In this document: piece after piece, positions 44,776 to 54,508 of the stretch
Position numbering within the stretch: the first letter of the stretch is position 1
Layout of the letters: each line of letters begins with the position of its first letter
DNA from: an uncultured Deferribacteres bacterium
GTDB lineage: Bacteria > Zhuqueibacterota > JdFR-76 > DREG01
Reading direction: 5' to 3'
Assembly (NCBI GenBank): GCA_913009825.1
Contig: CAJVYQ010000003.1
Span: forward strand, 83,756-147,755
Length of the DNA stretch: 64,000 bases
Notes under the pieces: model-generated
What the model was told of the DNA's origin: nothing
Databases searched by the model: none
What the model saw: only the letters and a program-made list of their open reading frames with translations
Position numbers and translations under genes: made by a program

Positions 44776-45135
44776 TTTTCTGAGGACTCCATAAAATTGA
44801 TTTGATTTTTACATCAATTTAGAACAAATTGAGATGAATGTCAAGTTGAAGCTCCGGCAAACGATACTTGGGATGGAAATTTCACCATTTCAGATCGTAT
44901 TTTTACAAACAGGGCATTAATTATTTTTTCCTTTCCTGTCTTCAGCCACAGAAAAAAGATACAACCGGATTTTTCTAAAGCTTGGACCGGTGTTTAATTC
45001 CTGTACCGGCAGGTTTTTCATTATTTTGTCTTCGTCTAAAAATTTTCTTCATAAGCTCTATTGACAGTCTCCGCGAGAATTACTATTTTTAATAAAGCAA
45101 CCGGCTAAAACAAATTTTACAAACTGGAGAAAAAA
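44776..45135. other. Intergenic spacer between polA and DUF3467 gene
   Basis: 360 bp between two divergent genes; both promoters should be here. A short inverted TTTTTACATCAATTTAGAAC-like region near 44806-44830 is the only feature I see. Confidence 0.4.
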
Positions 45136-45450
45136 ATGGATATGCAGCAACAGCAAATCAACGTTGAATTGGGTGAAAAAGAAGCGGAAGGGATCTATTC
45201 CAACCTGGCTCTCATCAGTCATTCACCTGCGGAATTTGTTATGGATTTTACCAGAATGCTCCCCGGCGTTCCCAAAGCAAAGGTTTTCGCCCGCATCATT
45301 ATGACACCGCAACATGCAAAATCATTTTTAAACGCATTGGCAGATAACGTGAAAAAATATGAAAACCAATTTAGCGAAATCAAACTTTTTGGCGACAACA
45401 AACAGAAAGCATACGGTTTCCAACCGTCAACACCGGGCAAAAATGAGTAA
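45136..45450 (+). CDS. DUF3467 family protein
   Basis: 104 residues matching the compact DUF3467 pattern: VELGEKEAEGIYSNLALISHSPAEFVMDFTRMLPG, then VFARIIMTPQHAKSFLNALADNVKKYE. Cytosolic, function unknown. Length and both conserved blocks are complete. CTGGAGAAA precedes the ATG. Confidence 0.9.
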   Translation: MDMQQQQINVELGEKEAEGIYSNLALISHSPAEFVMDFTRMLPGVPKAKVFARIIMTPQHAKSFLNALADNVKKYENQFSEIKLFGDNKQKAYGFQPSTPGKNE

Positions 45451-45725
45451 AATATTTGCATCCCGTGGGAACTTCTTACACGTTTCAACGTAATTACTTT
45501 TCATTGGCAAGGGGTACCTGTTCAGGATTGCTCGATAGATTAAATTTAATTACGCTGCCACTTTTTTCCTGCAGCAGGCCAGGTTCTCAGCATTGCCTTT
45601 CTGTTAAAGTTGAGCCCTTCAACAAGCTCAGGATAAACTTAGTCGAACCGTGATTCCTTCAAAGTTAGAGAGCATATCTTAATAGTTACGAGAAACTTAA
45701 ATATGACAAGAGATCCCCAACCGCT
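45451..45725. other. Intergenic spacer with a common environmental repeat
   Basis: 275 bp; 45612-45650 is a TTGAGCCCTTCAACAAGCTC-type repeat. A single family-A end (TTAATAGTTAC, 45679-45689) lies near the right side without a visible partner. Confidence 0.4.
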
Positions 45726-46346
45726 ATGATTTTATCGAGAAAAATATCCGTTATCCTGTCTGTTTCGATTTTGGCACTCAGCCTTTTCTTCCGGCCCGGT
45801 TACAGCAAAACAAACGGTTCAAAAAATAAAATTGGTTTGACCATTGGACACTGGCAACCCAACTTACTCATTAATGAGAAACCTGCCTCGGTTTTTAACG
45901 GCACAGCCAACTCACTGCCGTATTTGAGTATCAATTACGACCGCGCTGTGTGGGGAAATGTAAATGTCCATTTATCAGTGGGTTATTGGGCGCACCGGTA
46001 CGATTCATCCGAGCCAAAAACCACACTCGTTATCTCCCCGCTTGAATTTGGCCTGGAACATGAATTGGTGGACAATTTTATTGTTACTCCCTACGTTTTG
46101 TACGGAGCAGGTTTGCTTTTAGGAAAATGCGAGACGGGGAATCGCTTGAAGGAAGTTAATATCAATCATTTTACGCAAACCGGTTTGGATCTGTTTTTGC
46201 AAACCGGATTAAGAATTGCGCCGGTATCTTCATTCGAAATTGATTTGAACCTGGGTTATCTGTACGCAAAATTTCCGAAAAAAATCGGTTCGGGAACAGA
46301 TTACTCCGGAATACGGGCAACTATCGGCATCAATTATCTATTTTGA
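45726..46346 (+). CDS. Small outer-membrane beta-barrel protein
   Basis: 206 residues with a signal peptide (SVSILALSLFFRPGYSK) and alternating amphipathic strands (LTIGHWQPNLLI, YLSINYDRAVWGNVNVHLSVGYW, LEFGLEHELVDNFIVTPYVLYGAG, FEIDLNLGYLYAKFP) ending in a C-terminal Phe (GINYLF), the outer-membrane insertion signal. Resembles OmpW/OmpA-like 8-strand barrels. Function unknown. Stand-alone gene. Confidence 0.8.
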   Translation: MILSRKISVILSVSILALSLFFRPGYSKTNGSKNKIGLTIGHWQPNLLINEKPASVFNGTANSLPYLSINYDRAVWGNVNVHLSVGYWAHRYDSSEPKTTLVISPLEFGLEHELVDNFIVTPYVLYGAGLLLGKCETGNRLKEVNINHFTQTGLDLFLQTGLRIAPVSSFEIDLNLGYLYAKFPKKIGSGTDYSGIRATIGINYLF

Positions 46347-46431
46347 TACAGACCGGATTACTACTGTTGATTCAGGACTCTGGCGCGGCGTTTTGAAAAT
46401 ATCTGATTAGCAATAAAAAGGGGAAACAGAC

Positions 46432-47502
46432 TTATTTTTTGAAATATCTTTCCCATTTTTCTTTTTCTATTCTGCCGGCCGGTTTTCTTTTTCTTTCCTC
46501 CAGGTACCAAAGTTCCCTTTTCAATTTGAGATAACTGTTATACCGGGCCGGATCCAGTGCATTATTTTCGATGGCCGCTAAAACAGCACAGTCCGGTTCG
46601 GACTCATGCCGGCAATCATTGAAGCGACACTGCAGAGCAATCTCTTCTATGTCCCGGAATGTGCCTTCCAAATCTTCTTCACCTCCCCATAGCTGAATCT
46701 CCCTCATGCCCGGGTTGTCCATAATGATCCCGCCGGTGGGGACAAAGATCAGCTCACGCCGGGTTGTGGTGTGGATTCCCTTCCCCACGCTTCCTCTCAA
46801 AGGCTTCACTTCCTGGCGTTCTTCACCAAGCAGGCCATTTATGATGGAAGATTTTCCCACACCGGAGGAACCCACTAAAGCAACGGTTTTTCCACCCTGC
46901 AAATAGCCGGCAAATTCATCCAAGCCCTGACCGGTTTTTGCACTGACAACATGAATTGGCACACCAAAAGCAACGGACTCTACCTGAGTCACTTTTTCAT
47001 CAGATTCCGGGCAGAGATCGGCTTTATTCAGGACAATTACAGGATCTGCACCACTGTTGTAAATTAGTGTCAAATATCTTTCTAGCCGGCGCAAATTAAA
47101 ATCCCAGTCGAGCCCTGCTACAACAAAAATTGTATCGATATTGGCGGCGATAACCTGTTCTGCAACGGCACCGCCGGATTTCCGTTTTCTCCCGCCGGCT
47201 GCTTTGCGGGAAAAACTGCTCAGCCGCGGCAGAATAGATTGGATGACGGCAAGGCTGCTGTCGGATCCGGTTGAAATTGCAACCCAATCCCCCACTGCCG
47301 GGAAATCCCCTTTGGATTTTGCCTCATAGTGAATTTTTCCTGCTAACTTTGCTTTAAGTTCGCCCCGTTCCGTGAATAACCAATATGTATCTTTCTGAAT
47401 TAAAAAAATTCTGGCCGGGTGCAAACAGTTTTCTTCGAATGCAACAAAGTTTTCAGCAAAAAAAGAATTCCAGCCCAATATTTTTAAATCCATATTAGCC
47501 AA
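46432..47502 (-). CDS. rsgA: Ribosome-assembly GTPase RsgA
   Basis: 356 residues. N-terminal OB fold, then a circularly permuted GTPase: G4 LNKAD, G5 VSAKTG, G1 GSSGVGKSSIINGLLG, and G3 DNPGMRE. C-terminal zinc site CRFNDCRHESEPDC. GTP-dependent factor of 30S maturation. Start at 47502 or at the Met three codons later. Stand-alone gene. Confidence 0.95.
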   Translation of the reverse strand: MANMDLKILGWNSFFAENFVAFEENCLHPARIFLIQKDTYWLFTERGELKAKLAGKIHYEAKSKGDFPAVGDWVAISTGSDSSLAVIQSILPRLSSFSRKAAGGRKRKSGGAVAEQVIAANIDTIFVVAGLDWDFNLRRLERYLTLIYNSGADPVIVLNKADLCPESDEKVTQVESVAFGVPIHVVSAKTGQGLDEFAGYLQGGKTVALVGSSGVGKSSIINGLLGEERQEVKPLRGSVGKGIHTTTRRELIFVPTGGIIMDNPGMREIQLWGGEEDLEGTFRDIEEIALQCRFNDCRHESEPDCAVLAAIENNALDPARYNSYLKLKRELWYLEERKRKPAGRIEKEKWERYFKK

Positions 47503-47661
47503 TCATTTCATTTTCAGCATTTTATGTTAGCGTCCTCAAGAAACTTCAAGCTCAAATCCTAAGGATTTTAATTTGTAACTTTTTGAAATTTCCCGTACTA
47601 CTACTCAAACCCTTAGGGTCTTGGGCACTATTCACCAGCACACTGCTTTCCGCATGACAGT

Positions 47662-48693
47662 TTATTCTCCGATAATCAGGACTTTTGCACCGCGGATTTT
47701 TCTTTCTTTCAATTCAATCAGCGCCCGGTTCGCTTCCTCTAACGGATATTCCTGATATTCCGGTTTGATCGGTATTTCGGCCGCGATTTCTAAAAATTCC
47801 CGTACATCTTTTCTTGCCACATTAGCCACGCTTTTTATCTCTTTTTCCAGCCAGAGATGTTTTGGATAGTCAAGTTTCAACAGGTAATCTTTATCGATCT
47901 CCTCTTTACGAATGGCATTGATCACCAGTCTGCCGCCCGGTTTGAGATTTGCCAGCGCAGCTACAACCGGCTTCCAAACCGGCGTCGTGTCGATAATGGC
48001 GTTCATTTGTTCTGGTGCTGTGTCATCTGTATCTCCGGCCCAGACAGCGCCCAGCTCTCCGGCAAATTCCCGTTCCTTTTCGCTTCTGGCAAAAACAAAG
48101 ATTTTCGTATTGGGATATTTGTGCTTCACCATCATCAGCACCAGATGAGCAGACGCGCCAAAACCGGTAAGACCTAAATTCTGTCCATCTTCAGGATTGG
48201 CCAAACGGAGAGACCGGTAGCCGATAGCACCGGCACATAACAGCGGAGCTGCTTCAGAATTGTTGAATATTTTCGGAATTGAGTAAGCAAACGCTTCCGG
48301 TACCGTCATATATTCCGCATAACCGCCGTTGGCATCCTGTCCCGTCGCCTTAAATTCCGGGCAGAGATTTTCCTGACCGTGCAGACAAAATTCACATTTA
48401 CCACAGGCGGAAAAAATCCAGGCGACACCAACCCGGTCGCCGGTTTTGAACTGCTTCGCTTTCTCGCCCATTTCCACAACCGTGCCAACCACCTGATGCC
48501 CCAAAACGACCGGAAATATGGAAGGCGGCGTTCGCCCCTCAATTTCATCTAATTCCGTATGGCAAACGCCACAGGTTGACACTTTGAGCAACACTTCTTT
48601 TTCTCCGGGAACAGGGATTGGTAACTCTGTTAATACAAGAGGCTCTTTTTCTGTTCTCAAATCAACAATTTTGTTTAATACCATCGCTTTCAT
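47662..48693 (-). CDS. Zinc-dependent alcohol dehydrogenase (MDR family)
   Basis: 343 residues. Catalytic zinc ligands in STCGVCHTE, GHQVVGTVVEMG (GHE-like motif with Gln), and the structural zinc cluster CGKCEFCLHGQENLC. The NAD-binding part is TGFGASAHLVLMM, and VLIIGE closes the chain. Resembles the AdhP/zinc-binding alcohol dehydrogenase group. Oxidises primary alcohols or reduces aldehydes. Stand-alone gene. Confidence 0.9.
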   Translation of the reverse strand: MKAMVLNKIVDLRTEKEPLVLTELPIPVPGEKEVLLKVSTCGVCHTELDEIEGRTPPSIFPVVLGHQVVGTVVEMGEKAKQFKTGDRVGVAWIFSACGKCEFCLHGQENLCPEFKATGQDANGGYAEYMTVPEAFAYSIPKIFNNSEAAPLLCAGAIGYRSLRLANPEDGQNLGLTGFGASAHLVLMMVKHKYPNTKIFVFARSEKEREFAGELGAVWAGDTDDTAPEQMNAIIDTTPVWKPVVAALANLKPGGRLVINAIRKEEIDKDYLLKLDYPKHLWLEKEIKSVANVARKDVREFLEIAAEIPIKPEYQEYPLEEANRALIELKERKIRGAKVLIIGE

Positions 48694-48802
48694 GGCTTAA
48701 TACCTCATAGTTTTTTTAAAGAATGTTTCCGAAAAAGGAAATTTTATCATTTCGTTGTTCGATGAAGAAAAACTCGGTTATAAAACAGAAAGATAGTTCA
48801 AT

Positions 48803-49852
48803 TCAGACAATCAATAATTTATTTAATTTATTGAATCTTTCTCTATTGTATTTCCCTTTACTATCAAAAGGTTTTTGATTGTAAATACGCTTCAATTTAT
48901 TGCTATTGATCATTGATTGTATGTTAACATCGTTTTCCACTAATTTTAATTCTGAATATAGATTCCAATTTAACAGTAAATTTTTATATTGACCAACATG
49001 TGTTTTTCTATTTTTTTCATCAGTTATAAATTTATATTTTTCCAAAAATTCAGTAGTAGATATCGTGTTTATAATTTTTAGGATATTTTCCATTGTATTA
49101 TCTTCACTGGACAAAAAATTCCAAAGTTCGCTTGCTATTAACGTTTCTTTCGGATCAAAAAATTTAGTCATATTGATGATAGAATTCAAAAAACGTTGGT
49201 TGTCGTAACCAGTTGGAGTATCATTTGTCGGATCAAAAGGGAAACCAATATAAAAATAAATATCTTTTCCATGATATTTATTATATAAAGCAGTTTTACC
49301 TTCAAGTATTTTTTGTTTTTCTCCCCTCATTTCACCAGAGTTTGGTTTTACGGTTTTAAGTTCAACCGCAACAATTTTTTCATCATCTTCAAAAAAAACA
49401 TCAGCAGAAAAGTCGATAGCATTTACCATTACAGCGCTTGATTCATTCGAAAATATTAGATCATTTTCTTCATTGATATTTGCACTTCTAAGATTATTAC
49501 TCAAGTCAGTAATTATTTGATTAATTTGATTCTTTTGATTTCTTGATACCTGTAAATTACCAAGTTTTTTAGAAGTGTATTCTCTTTTCTCCCCACCGGA
49601 AATAATATGAGCTACATTTTCAAAAAAAGATTGACCTAATGTTATGTTTAAGCCATGCAACCAACTACTTAAACTGAAAAAAAAAGGAATATCAGACACC
49701 TTATCATCTAATTTGTCTGCAAATGCTTTTAAGAACGCTTCATGAAATGGAGCGTTTCTATTTTGGGAAGCATCTTTGGGAAATGATTCAAATCTTGACA
49801 CCAACGTTTTTATGACTTCTAATGCAATTTCCTCTTTTATTTCATATGTCAT
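48803..49852 (-). CDS. TdeIII-like type II restriction endonuclease
   Basis: 349 residues. Features recalling the TdeIII family: LNITLGQSFFENVAHIISGGEKREY near residue 70 and a PD-(D/E)xK-like core VNAIDFSADVFFEDDEKIVAVELKTVKPNSGEM (D/E and ExK residues). Overlaps the preceding methyltransferase gene by 11 bp, so it is the cutting half of a restriction-modification pair. The pair is noticeably more AT-rich than neighbouring genes, suggesting horizontal gain. Recognition sequence unknown. Confidence 0.8.
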   Translation of the reverse strand: MTYEIKEEIALEVIKTLVSRFESFPKDASQNRNAPFHEAFLKAFADKLDDKVSDIPFFFSLSSWLHGLNITLGQSFFENVAHIISGGEKREYTSKKLGNLQVSRNQKNQINQIITDLSNNLRSANINEENDLIFSNESSAVMVNAIDFSADVFFEDDEKIVAVELKTVKPNSGEMRGEKQKILEGKTALYNKYHGKDIYFYIGFPFDPTNDTPTGYDNQRFLNSIINMTKFFDPKETLIASELWNFLSSEDNTMENILKIINTISTTEFLEKYKFITDEKNRKTHVGQYKNLLLNWNLYSELKLVENDVNIQSMINSNKLKRIYNQKPFDSKGKYNRERFNKLNKLLIV

Positions 49853-51455
49853 TTCTCTTCTCTTTCAGATGAAAAATTATCTCAGCATAGGCAGATCTGT
49901 CTTTTTCAACTCTATTTAAAACAGGTCTTTTAAATTGATTAACTATTGTCATCCCAGCCAAGTTTGCTATTGTGGGATAAAGATTATATTTATCATTTGC
50001 CACTAAAAAAATATCATAATCATCCTGAAGGTACTTTTTACAATTTATCAAAATTTCCGAAATACCTTGAACATAAGATTCTCTAGCCTCTTTACCCTGC
50101 CCGTTGGATAGTGAACCAATTTCCAATTTATCTTTTCTCTCGAAGCTGAAAATATCATAGGCATAAGCATGTTGCTCATGATAATTAATGAGTCCAACGT
50201 ATGGAGGACTTGAAAAAATTCCTCTAATCTCTTTTTCAGAAATCAAATCTGCAAATTTTGAATTTCTGGTCTTAACTTGTTCCACAATATTTATTGTCTT
50301 ACCATCTCCTGCTAAACAAATCTGTATAGTATTTGTACGAAGCTTATCAAACTCTAAGAGTCTGTTTAAAGTATCCACACTATATCTTTTCCACCATCCT
50401 AAAATTGAAAATATTGGTTTACATATCTTTCCATGTTTTTTGCAGTAATAAGTTGTTGTCACTGGATTTTTTAATGTCCCCAAATCGGCATGAGTTGTCG
50501 CTCTGCAAGAACGAACTGTCCTACTTAATATAATTGCTATTACTTTTTTAATATCTTTATCATGTATAGATTGAAGTTCTCCAAATAAAATATCGATTTC
50601 TTTTCTTACTGGTGCTAACAACCATTTATTTAAAAAAGTATCATCTTTGTTTTGATTGATTTTGATCTGATAATTATTAATTAATTTTTTGTAAATCTCT
50701 AAAAATTCTTTTTCTTTCTTTGCACCGTATTCCTTTTCATTTATCTCATTATTTCTGATTTTTCTTTTATATTCCGGGGATGGAAAGTATTGCAAATTAA
50801 ATTTTGAAAGTTCAGATAAAAGATGTTCTTCGAATTCAATATTTTTTCTATTTATCTGAAAGTTTTTTAATTTTATGGTTAATTTGCGAATTTTTTCAGC
50901 AAGTAACGGGATGTTATGCTTCTCAATCTTTACATTACTAATCAGAGCATTGAACGATGAAACATCGATCCCAATTGCATGCATACCTAACTCATTTGCT
51001 TGAACCAACGTCGTTCCACTTCCACAAAAAGGATCTAAAACAATATCACCTTTATGGAAAAAAACTTCTTTTTTAAATTCATCAATATGAGAATCAAGAA
51101 AGTACTCTACTAATTGTGGAATAAATTTTCCTTTGTATGGATGTAATCGATGGACATGTTTGGTCCTTTCCGATTCTTTACATTCTACGAAAGATAGATG
51201 CCAATTAAGATCTTTACCTAATATTTTTTTCCATTGTTCTTCTTTATTGAAAGAATCATAATATTCTTTTAATTCTTTTTTATTTACTAAAGGATTCCCA
51301 TTATTTCCGTATTTTATAATTCGTCCATATTGAATTAAATATGATATATTGGAAACTGTAACTTGACGGTTAGTATATAGGGATGCATATTTACTGGCTT
51401 CCTTTAAGTTTATCAACTCTTCTTCTTTATATTCCAGTAAAGTTAGTTGGCTCAT
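49842..51455 (-). CDS. DNA methyltransferase (N4-cytosine/N6-adenine type)
   Basis: 537 residues. An N-terminal helical segment with a possible helix-turn-helix (about 12-60: LKEASKYASLYTNRQVTVSN) precedes the S-adenosylmethionine site DPFCGSGTTLVQANELGMHAIGIDVS (about 140-165). The catalytic SSPPYVGLINYHEQHAYAY comes far downstream (about 415), giving a permuted motif order; SPPY favours N4-cytosine. Protects host DNA from the linked TdeIII-like nuclease. Low GC compared with neighbours. Confidence 0.88.
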   Translation of the reverse strand: MSQLTLLEYKEEELINLKEASKYASLYTNRQVTVSNISYLIQYGRIIKYGNNGNPLVNKKELKEYYDSFNKEEQWKKILGKDLNWHLSFVECKESERTKHVHRLHPYKGKFIPQLVEYFLDSHIDEFKKEVFFHKGDIVLDPFCGSGTTLVQANELGMHAIGIDVSSFNALISNVKIEKHNIPLLAEKIRKLTIKLKNFQINRKNIEFEEHLLSELSKFNLQYFPSPEYKRKIRNNEINEKEYGAKKEKEFLEIYKKLINNYQIKINQNKDDTFLNKWLLAPVRKEIDILFGELQSIHDKDIKKVIAIILSRTVRSCRATTHADLGTLKNPVTTTYYCKKHGKICKPIFSILGWWKRYSVDTLNRLLEFDKLRTNTIQICLAGDGKTINIVEQVKTRNSKFADLISEKEIRGIFSSPPYVGLINYHEQHAYAYDIFSFERKDKLEIGSLSNGQGKEARESYVQGISEILINCKKYLQDDYDIFLVANDKYNLYPTIANLAGMTIVNQFKRPVLNRVEKDRSAYAEIIFHLKEKRNDI

Positions 51456-51618
51456 ATTTTATTCTCTCCATTTATTTCAGATAATAATCACTTCTTTTCT
51501 TTTTGATAGTGAACTCTGTTTTGGATTTTTATTTTGTCATTGGTTAAGATTATCAAAAAAATAGATCATTTTCATGTTTTTTGTGGCTATCTAAACATTT
51601 TCAATAATTGCAGTATCA

Positions 51619-52284
51619 TTATTCATCGTACCCATAATCAGCCGCCATATTCCTTATTTTTTCATAAATTGCTGCGTCCAGATTTTTTATTTCCGGCCAA
51701 CTGATAATCCACGGTTCATCCTGAATATGATAAGACCTCGCGTTAATGTTCTTTGCAATCGAAGGCAAAAAAGCAGGATAATATTCAATTCCCACCATTT
51801 CGCAAAGTTCTGGCAGCTCTGCTTCCAAATTTTCAACCCGGACGCGTCGATCCGCTTTCTTCCCGGCCAGTTTGTTCCAATTGCACCAATAACGGGAAGC
51901 CCTGAGCAACAATTGCTGTTTTGGTTCCAGATAAATCAATTCATCAAAATTTAATTTGGTCTCAGGAATATTGCGCTCAATGAAACCGGGTGCATGTTGT
52001 CCTTCGCGTAAAATAAATTGTGCAACGCTGGCAATTACTTTTAACGGATGCCGAATCTGGAGGATGGTCACATCAAATTCGTAGCCAATCGGACCGGGGC
52101 CGGAGGGAGGGTTTGGGTCGTCTGCCGCCATAAACCAGGATGCCATCCCATCCTTCCCCATCACGCCATTGGGCGGCACCGGCCGCTCATGTCTGATGTC
52201 CAAACCCAGCGCGCGCCAGAGTTCGGTTGCATACAGCGTCCCGCTTCTACCGCAACCGGTAATCAATAATTTTCGCCGTTCCAT
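51619..52284 (-). CDS. Sulfotransferase-like protein
   Basis: 221 residues with the 5'-phosphosulfate loop GCGRSGTLYATELW at the N-terminus and a LQIRHPLKVIASVAQF segment like the 3'-phosphate motif of sulfotransferases. Transfers sulfate from PAPS to a glycan or small molecule, inferred from family. Its neighbour on the other strand is a glycosyltransferase-like gene. Confidence 0.75.
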   Translation of the reverse strand: MERRKLLITGCGRSGTLYATELWRALGLDIRHERPVPPNGVMGKDGMASWFMAADDPNPPSGPGPIGYEFDVTILQIRHPLKVIASVAQFILREGQHAPGFIERNIPETKLNFDELIYLEPKQQLLLRASRYWCNWNKLAGKKADRRVRVENLEAELPELCEMVGIEYYPAFLPSIAKNINARSYHIQDEPWIISWPEIKNLDAAIYEKIRNMAADYGYDE

Positions 52285-52849
52285 ACCTGATCATCACTAT
52301 TTATAAAATCGAACCATTTATTTACCAAAGGTAGAATGCAAATATCCAACATTCGTCACTCTCAAACATTCCCGCAGGTTACTCCCGATACAATATTCCA
52401 ATATGCAGGTTCAGATCAGTCTATTCAATGTGACCTGCGGAAGACTACCCGAACTTAATCATTTATATTAAAATATATAAATCGGATATAGAAATCAAGG
52501 AAATGAAACAAGGTTCCGAAACAGATATAACCCAACTTAACTTACAGCAAATTTACTAAAAATGCAGGTTGACACGATATCTGTTTTTTAGATCAATGAA
52601 AATTTTACCAAAAAACTTTTACAATATAATCTAACCGGAAAAAGCTGCGGCATATTTTTCCGGGAACCGGTTTGCTTTCAAAAAACCTTGAATTATTTTC
52701 GCAAATTTTACAAGTTATAACCATAAAAATGAAAGCAACTTAACCATCCGGAAATTGATCATTGAAATAAACAAATGGACAAAATAATCTGCCGGAATTG
52801 ATGCCATTCAACCGCTCATATCAGGCAGGCAAACGGGAAACCTAACACT
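52285..52849. other. Intergenic spacer between sulfotransferase and glycosyltransferase genes
   Basis: 565 bp between divergent genes. An inverted pair CCGCAGGT (52372) and ACCTGCGG (52433-52440), about 50 bp apart, is the only structure seen. The rest is AT-rich with no gene. Confidence 0.4.
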
Positions 52850-54052
52850 ATGAATAAACCAACAATCGTCGTCCCGACTTACTGGGGCGCCGAAGCCGAA
52901 CAAAATTATCTGAATGAGGAGATGGTTTTCGATCATCCCACCCCATTGAACTCGGACGGAACACTGGCCGTTTTTTTCGACAGTCTGGCCGTTTTGAAAA
53001 ATCAGGATTTTTCGGTTGTGATTATTGCCGTGCCCAATGCGGATAAAATTGTTAGCGCAGTAATAGAAAAAGTGAACCGGATCATCCATCCGTACCGGGA
53101 AAAATACGACCTTGCCCTCCTCGATCCGGAAAAACTGCATAAACTAAGGGATCGATTACAAAAAAACGGAATCTCCGGAGACGCCCTAAGTTTGCTGAAT
53201 CTTGACAATTATGCTGCTGTGCGCAACATCTGTTCACTGGCCGGTATTTTGAACAACAGCCGGTTGACCATCTTCATCGATGATGACGAACTATTCACCG
53301 ATCCCGATTTTCTGGACAAAGCCAGCCACTTTGTCGGTAAAAAATGGCAGGATCAAACGGTTCATGCTGTTGCCGGATATTACTTACAGCCGGACAGTTA
53401 TAAAATAGAGAACAAAACATCACCCGGTTGGGCCATGCCGCAATGGGATAAGATCGGCGGTATGAACCGCGCCTTTGACGAGATCATCGGCAAGCCGCCC
53501 AGATTAAAAATAACACCCTTCGTTTTTGGCGGCAACATGGTTAGTGATCTGGACACGCTGATGCGGGTACCTTTCGATCCCAACATCACCAGGGGAGAAG
53601 ATATCGATTTTCTCATCAATCTCAGAATTGCCGGCATTCAATTTTATCTGGATAATGAGCTGTCGGTGAAACATCTGCCGCCGCCGGCACACCGGCCGGA
53701 ATGGAAAAACCTGCGCGAAGATGTGAAGCGGTTCCTGTACGAAAAGAAAAAGCTGGACGATCACAAACACCTGCCCGGTTTGCTGCCCCAAAATTTTAAT
53801 CCCTATCCGGGTATGTTTTTACAGGACGATCTGAACGTTAGAATATTGGAAACCGTAAAGAAATTGCGCCAAAAATACCGGCAAATGCAAAATGAAAAAG
53901 GCAGCAGCGAATGTGACAAATTGATTGAAATGGTAAAAAACAATCCTTTTGCAAAAATCGATACGAAGAGCCGGTTGCGAAAAGTGACTTCGGATTGGCA
54001 GGAATTGACTGAAGCGGTGAGAGGGATGGGAGTGCAGCATTCAGAACGCTAA
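52850..54052 (+). CDS. Glycosyltransferase family 2-like protein
   Basis: 400 residues. N-terminal IVVPTYWG, conserved FIDDDELFTDPDFL (DxD-type nucleotide-sugar site) near residue 142, and a later GEDIDFLINLRIAG (GT-A acceptor/ED motif). A C-terminal helical tail (about 330-400) is charged. Cytosolic; probably transfers a sugar to an envelope glycan. Product not assignable. Confidence 0.78.
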   Translation: MNKPTIVVPTYWGAEAEQNYLNEEMVFDHPTPLNSDGTLAVFFDSLAVLKNQDFSVVIIAVPNADKIVSAVIEKVNRIIHPYREKYDLALLDPEKLHKLRDRLQKNGISGDALSLLNLDNYAAVRNICSLAGILNNSRLTIFIDDDELFTDPDFLDKASHFVGKKWQDQTVHAVAGYYLQPDSYKIENKTSPGWAMPQWDKIGGMNRAFDEIIGKPPRLKITPFVFGGNMVSDLDTLMRVPFDPNITRGEDIDFLINLRIAGIQFYLDNELSVKHLPPPAHRPEWKNLREDVKRFLYEKKKLDDHKHLPGLLPQNFNPYPGMFLQDDLNVRILETVKKLRQKYRQMQNEKGSSECDKLIEMVKNNPFAKIDTKSRLRKVTSDWQELTEAVRGMGVQHSER

Positions 54053-54508
54053 ACCTGCACAACCAGGTTCGGCCCACGAAACACAAGAAACACTCAAAAG
54101 GTTTTATCTAATTTTTTTCGTGTTTTTTTGAGTCTTTCACGGGCAATATAAGTAGTTACAAAAAATGAATATGTGATCGAAGGCCACAAAAAAAATTCTG
54201 CGGCATCTCATTTTGTAGCTAAAAGCAGCTTGCATCCGGGCAGAGGCGATATTTTTGCCGCATTGCGATAACTTTCTCCAGCCTGAAAAATTCATCCACT
54301 ACAAAGGCACTCCGCCTGCATCGGGCAGGAAAGACACAAAGCATTTATAAACACGGCGTTACATGAAATTGCAATTAAATAAAAGGATTCGTAATTCAAA
54401 CGGTTGAAGCACATCTGTTCCGCGCCTGCCGGTTTTTGAACGCAGGCCCCGGTAGAAAACCGGCCGGAAAATGAACGGCTCAAATTGGACAATAAAAAAG
54501 CTCAGGTT
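54053..54508. other. Intergenic spacer with repeat fragments
   Basis: 456 bp. 54085-54160 resembles the interior of MITE family A copy 2 (ACACTCAAAA...TGAGTCTTTC...GGGC) and ends in AGTAGTTAC, but no left end is found. 54300-54345 is a CAAAGGCAC...GACACAAAG repeat. No gene seen. Confidence 0.5.
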
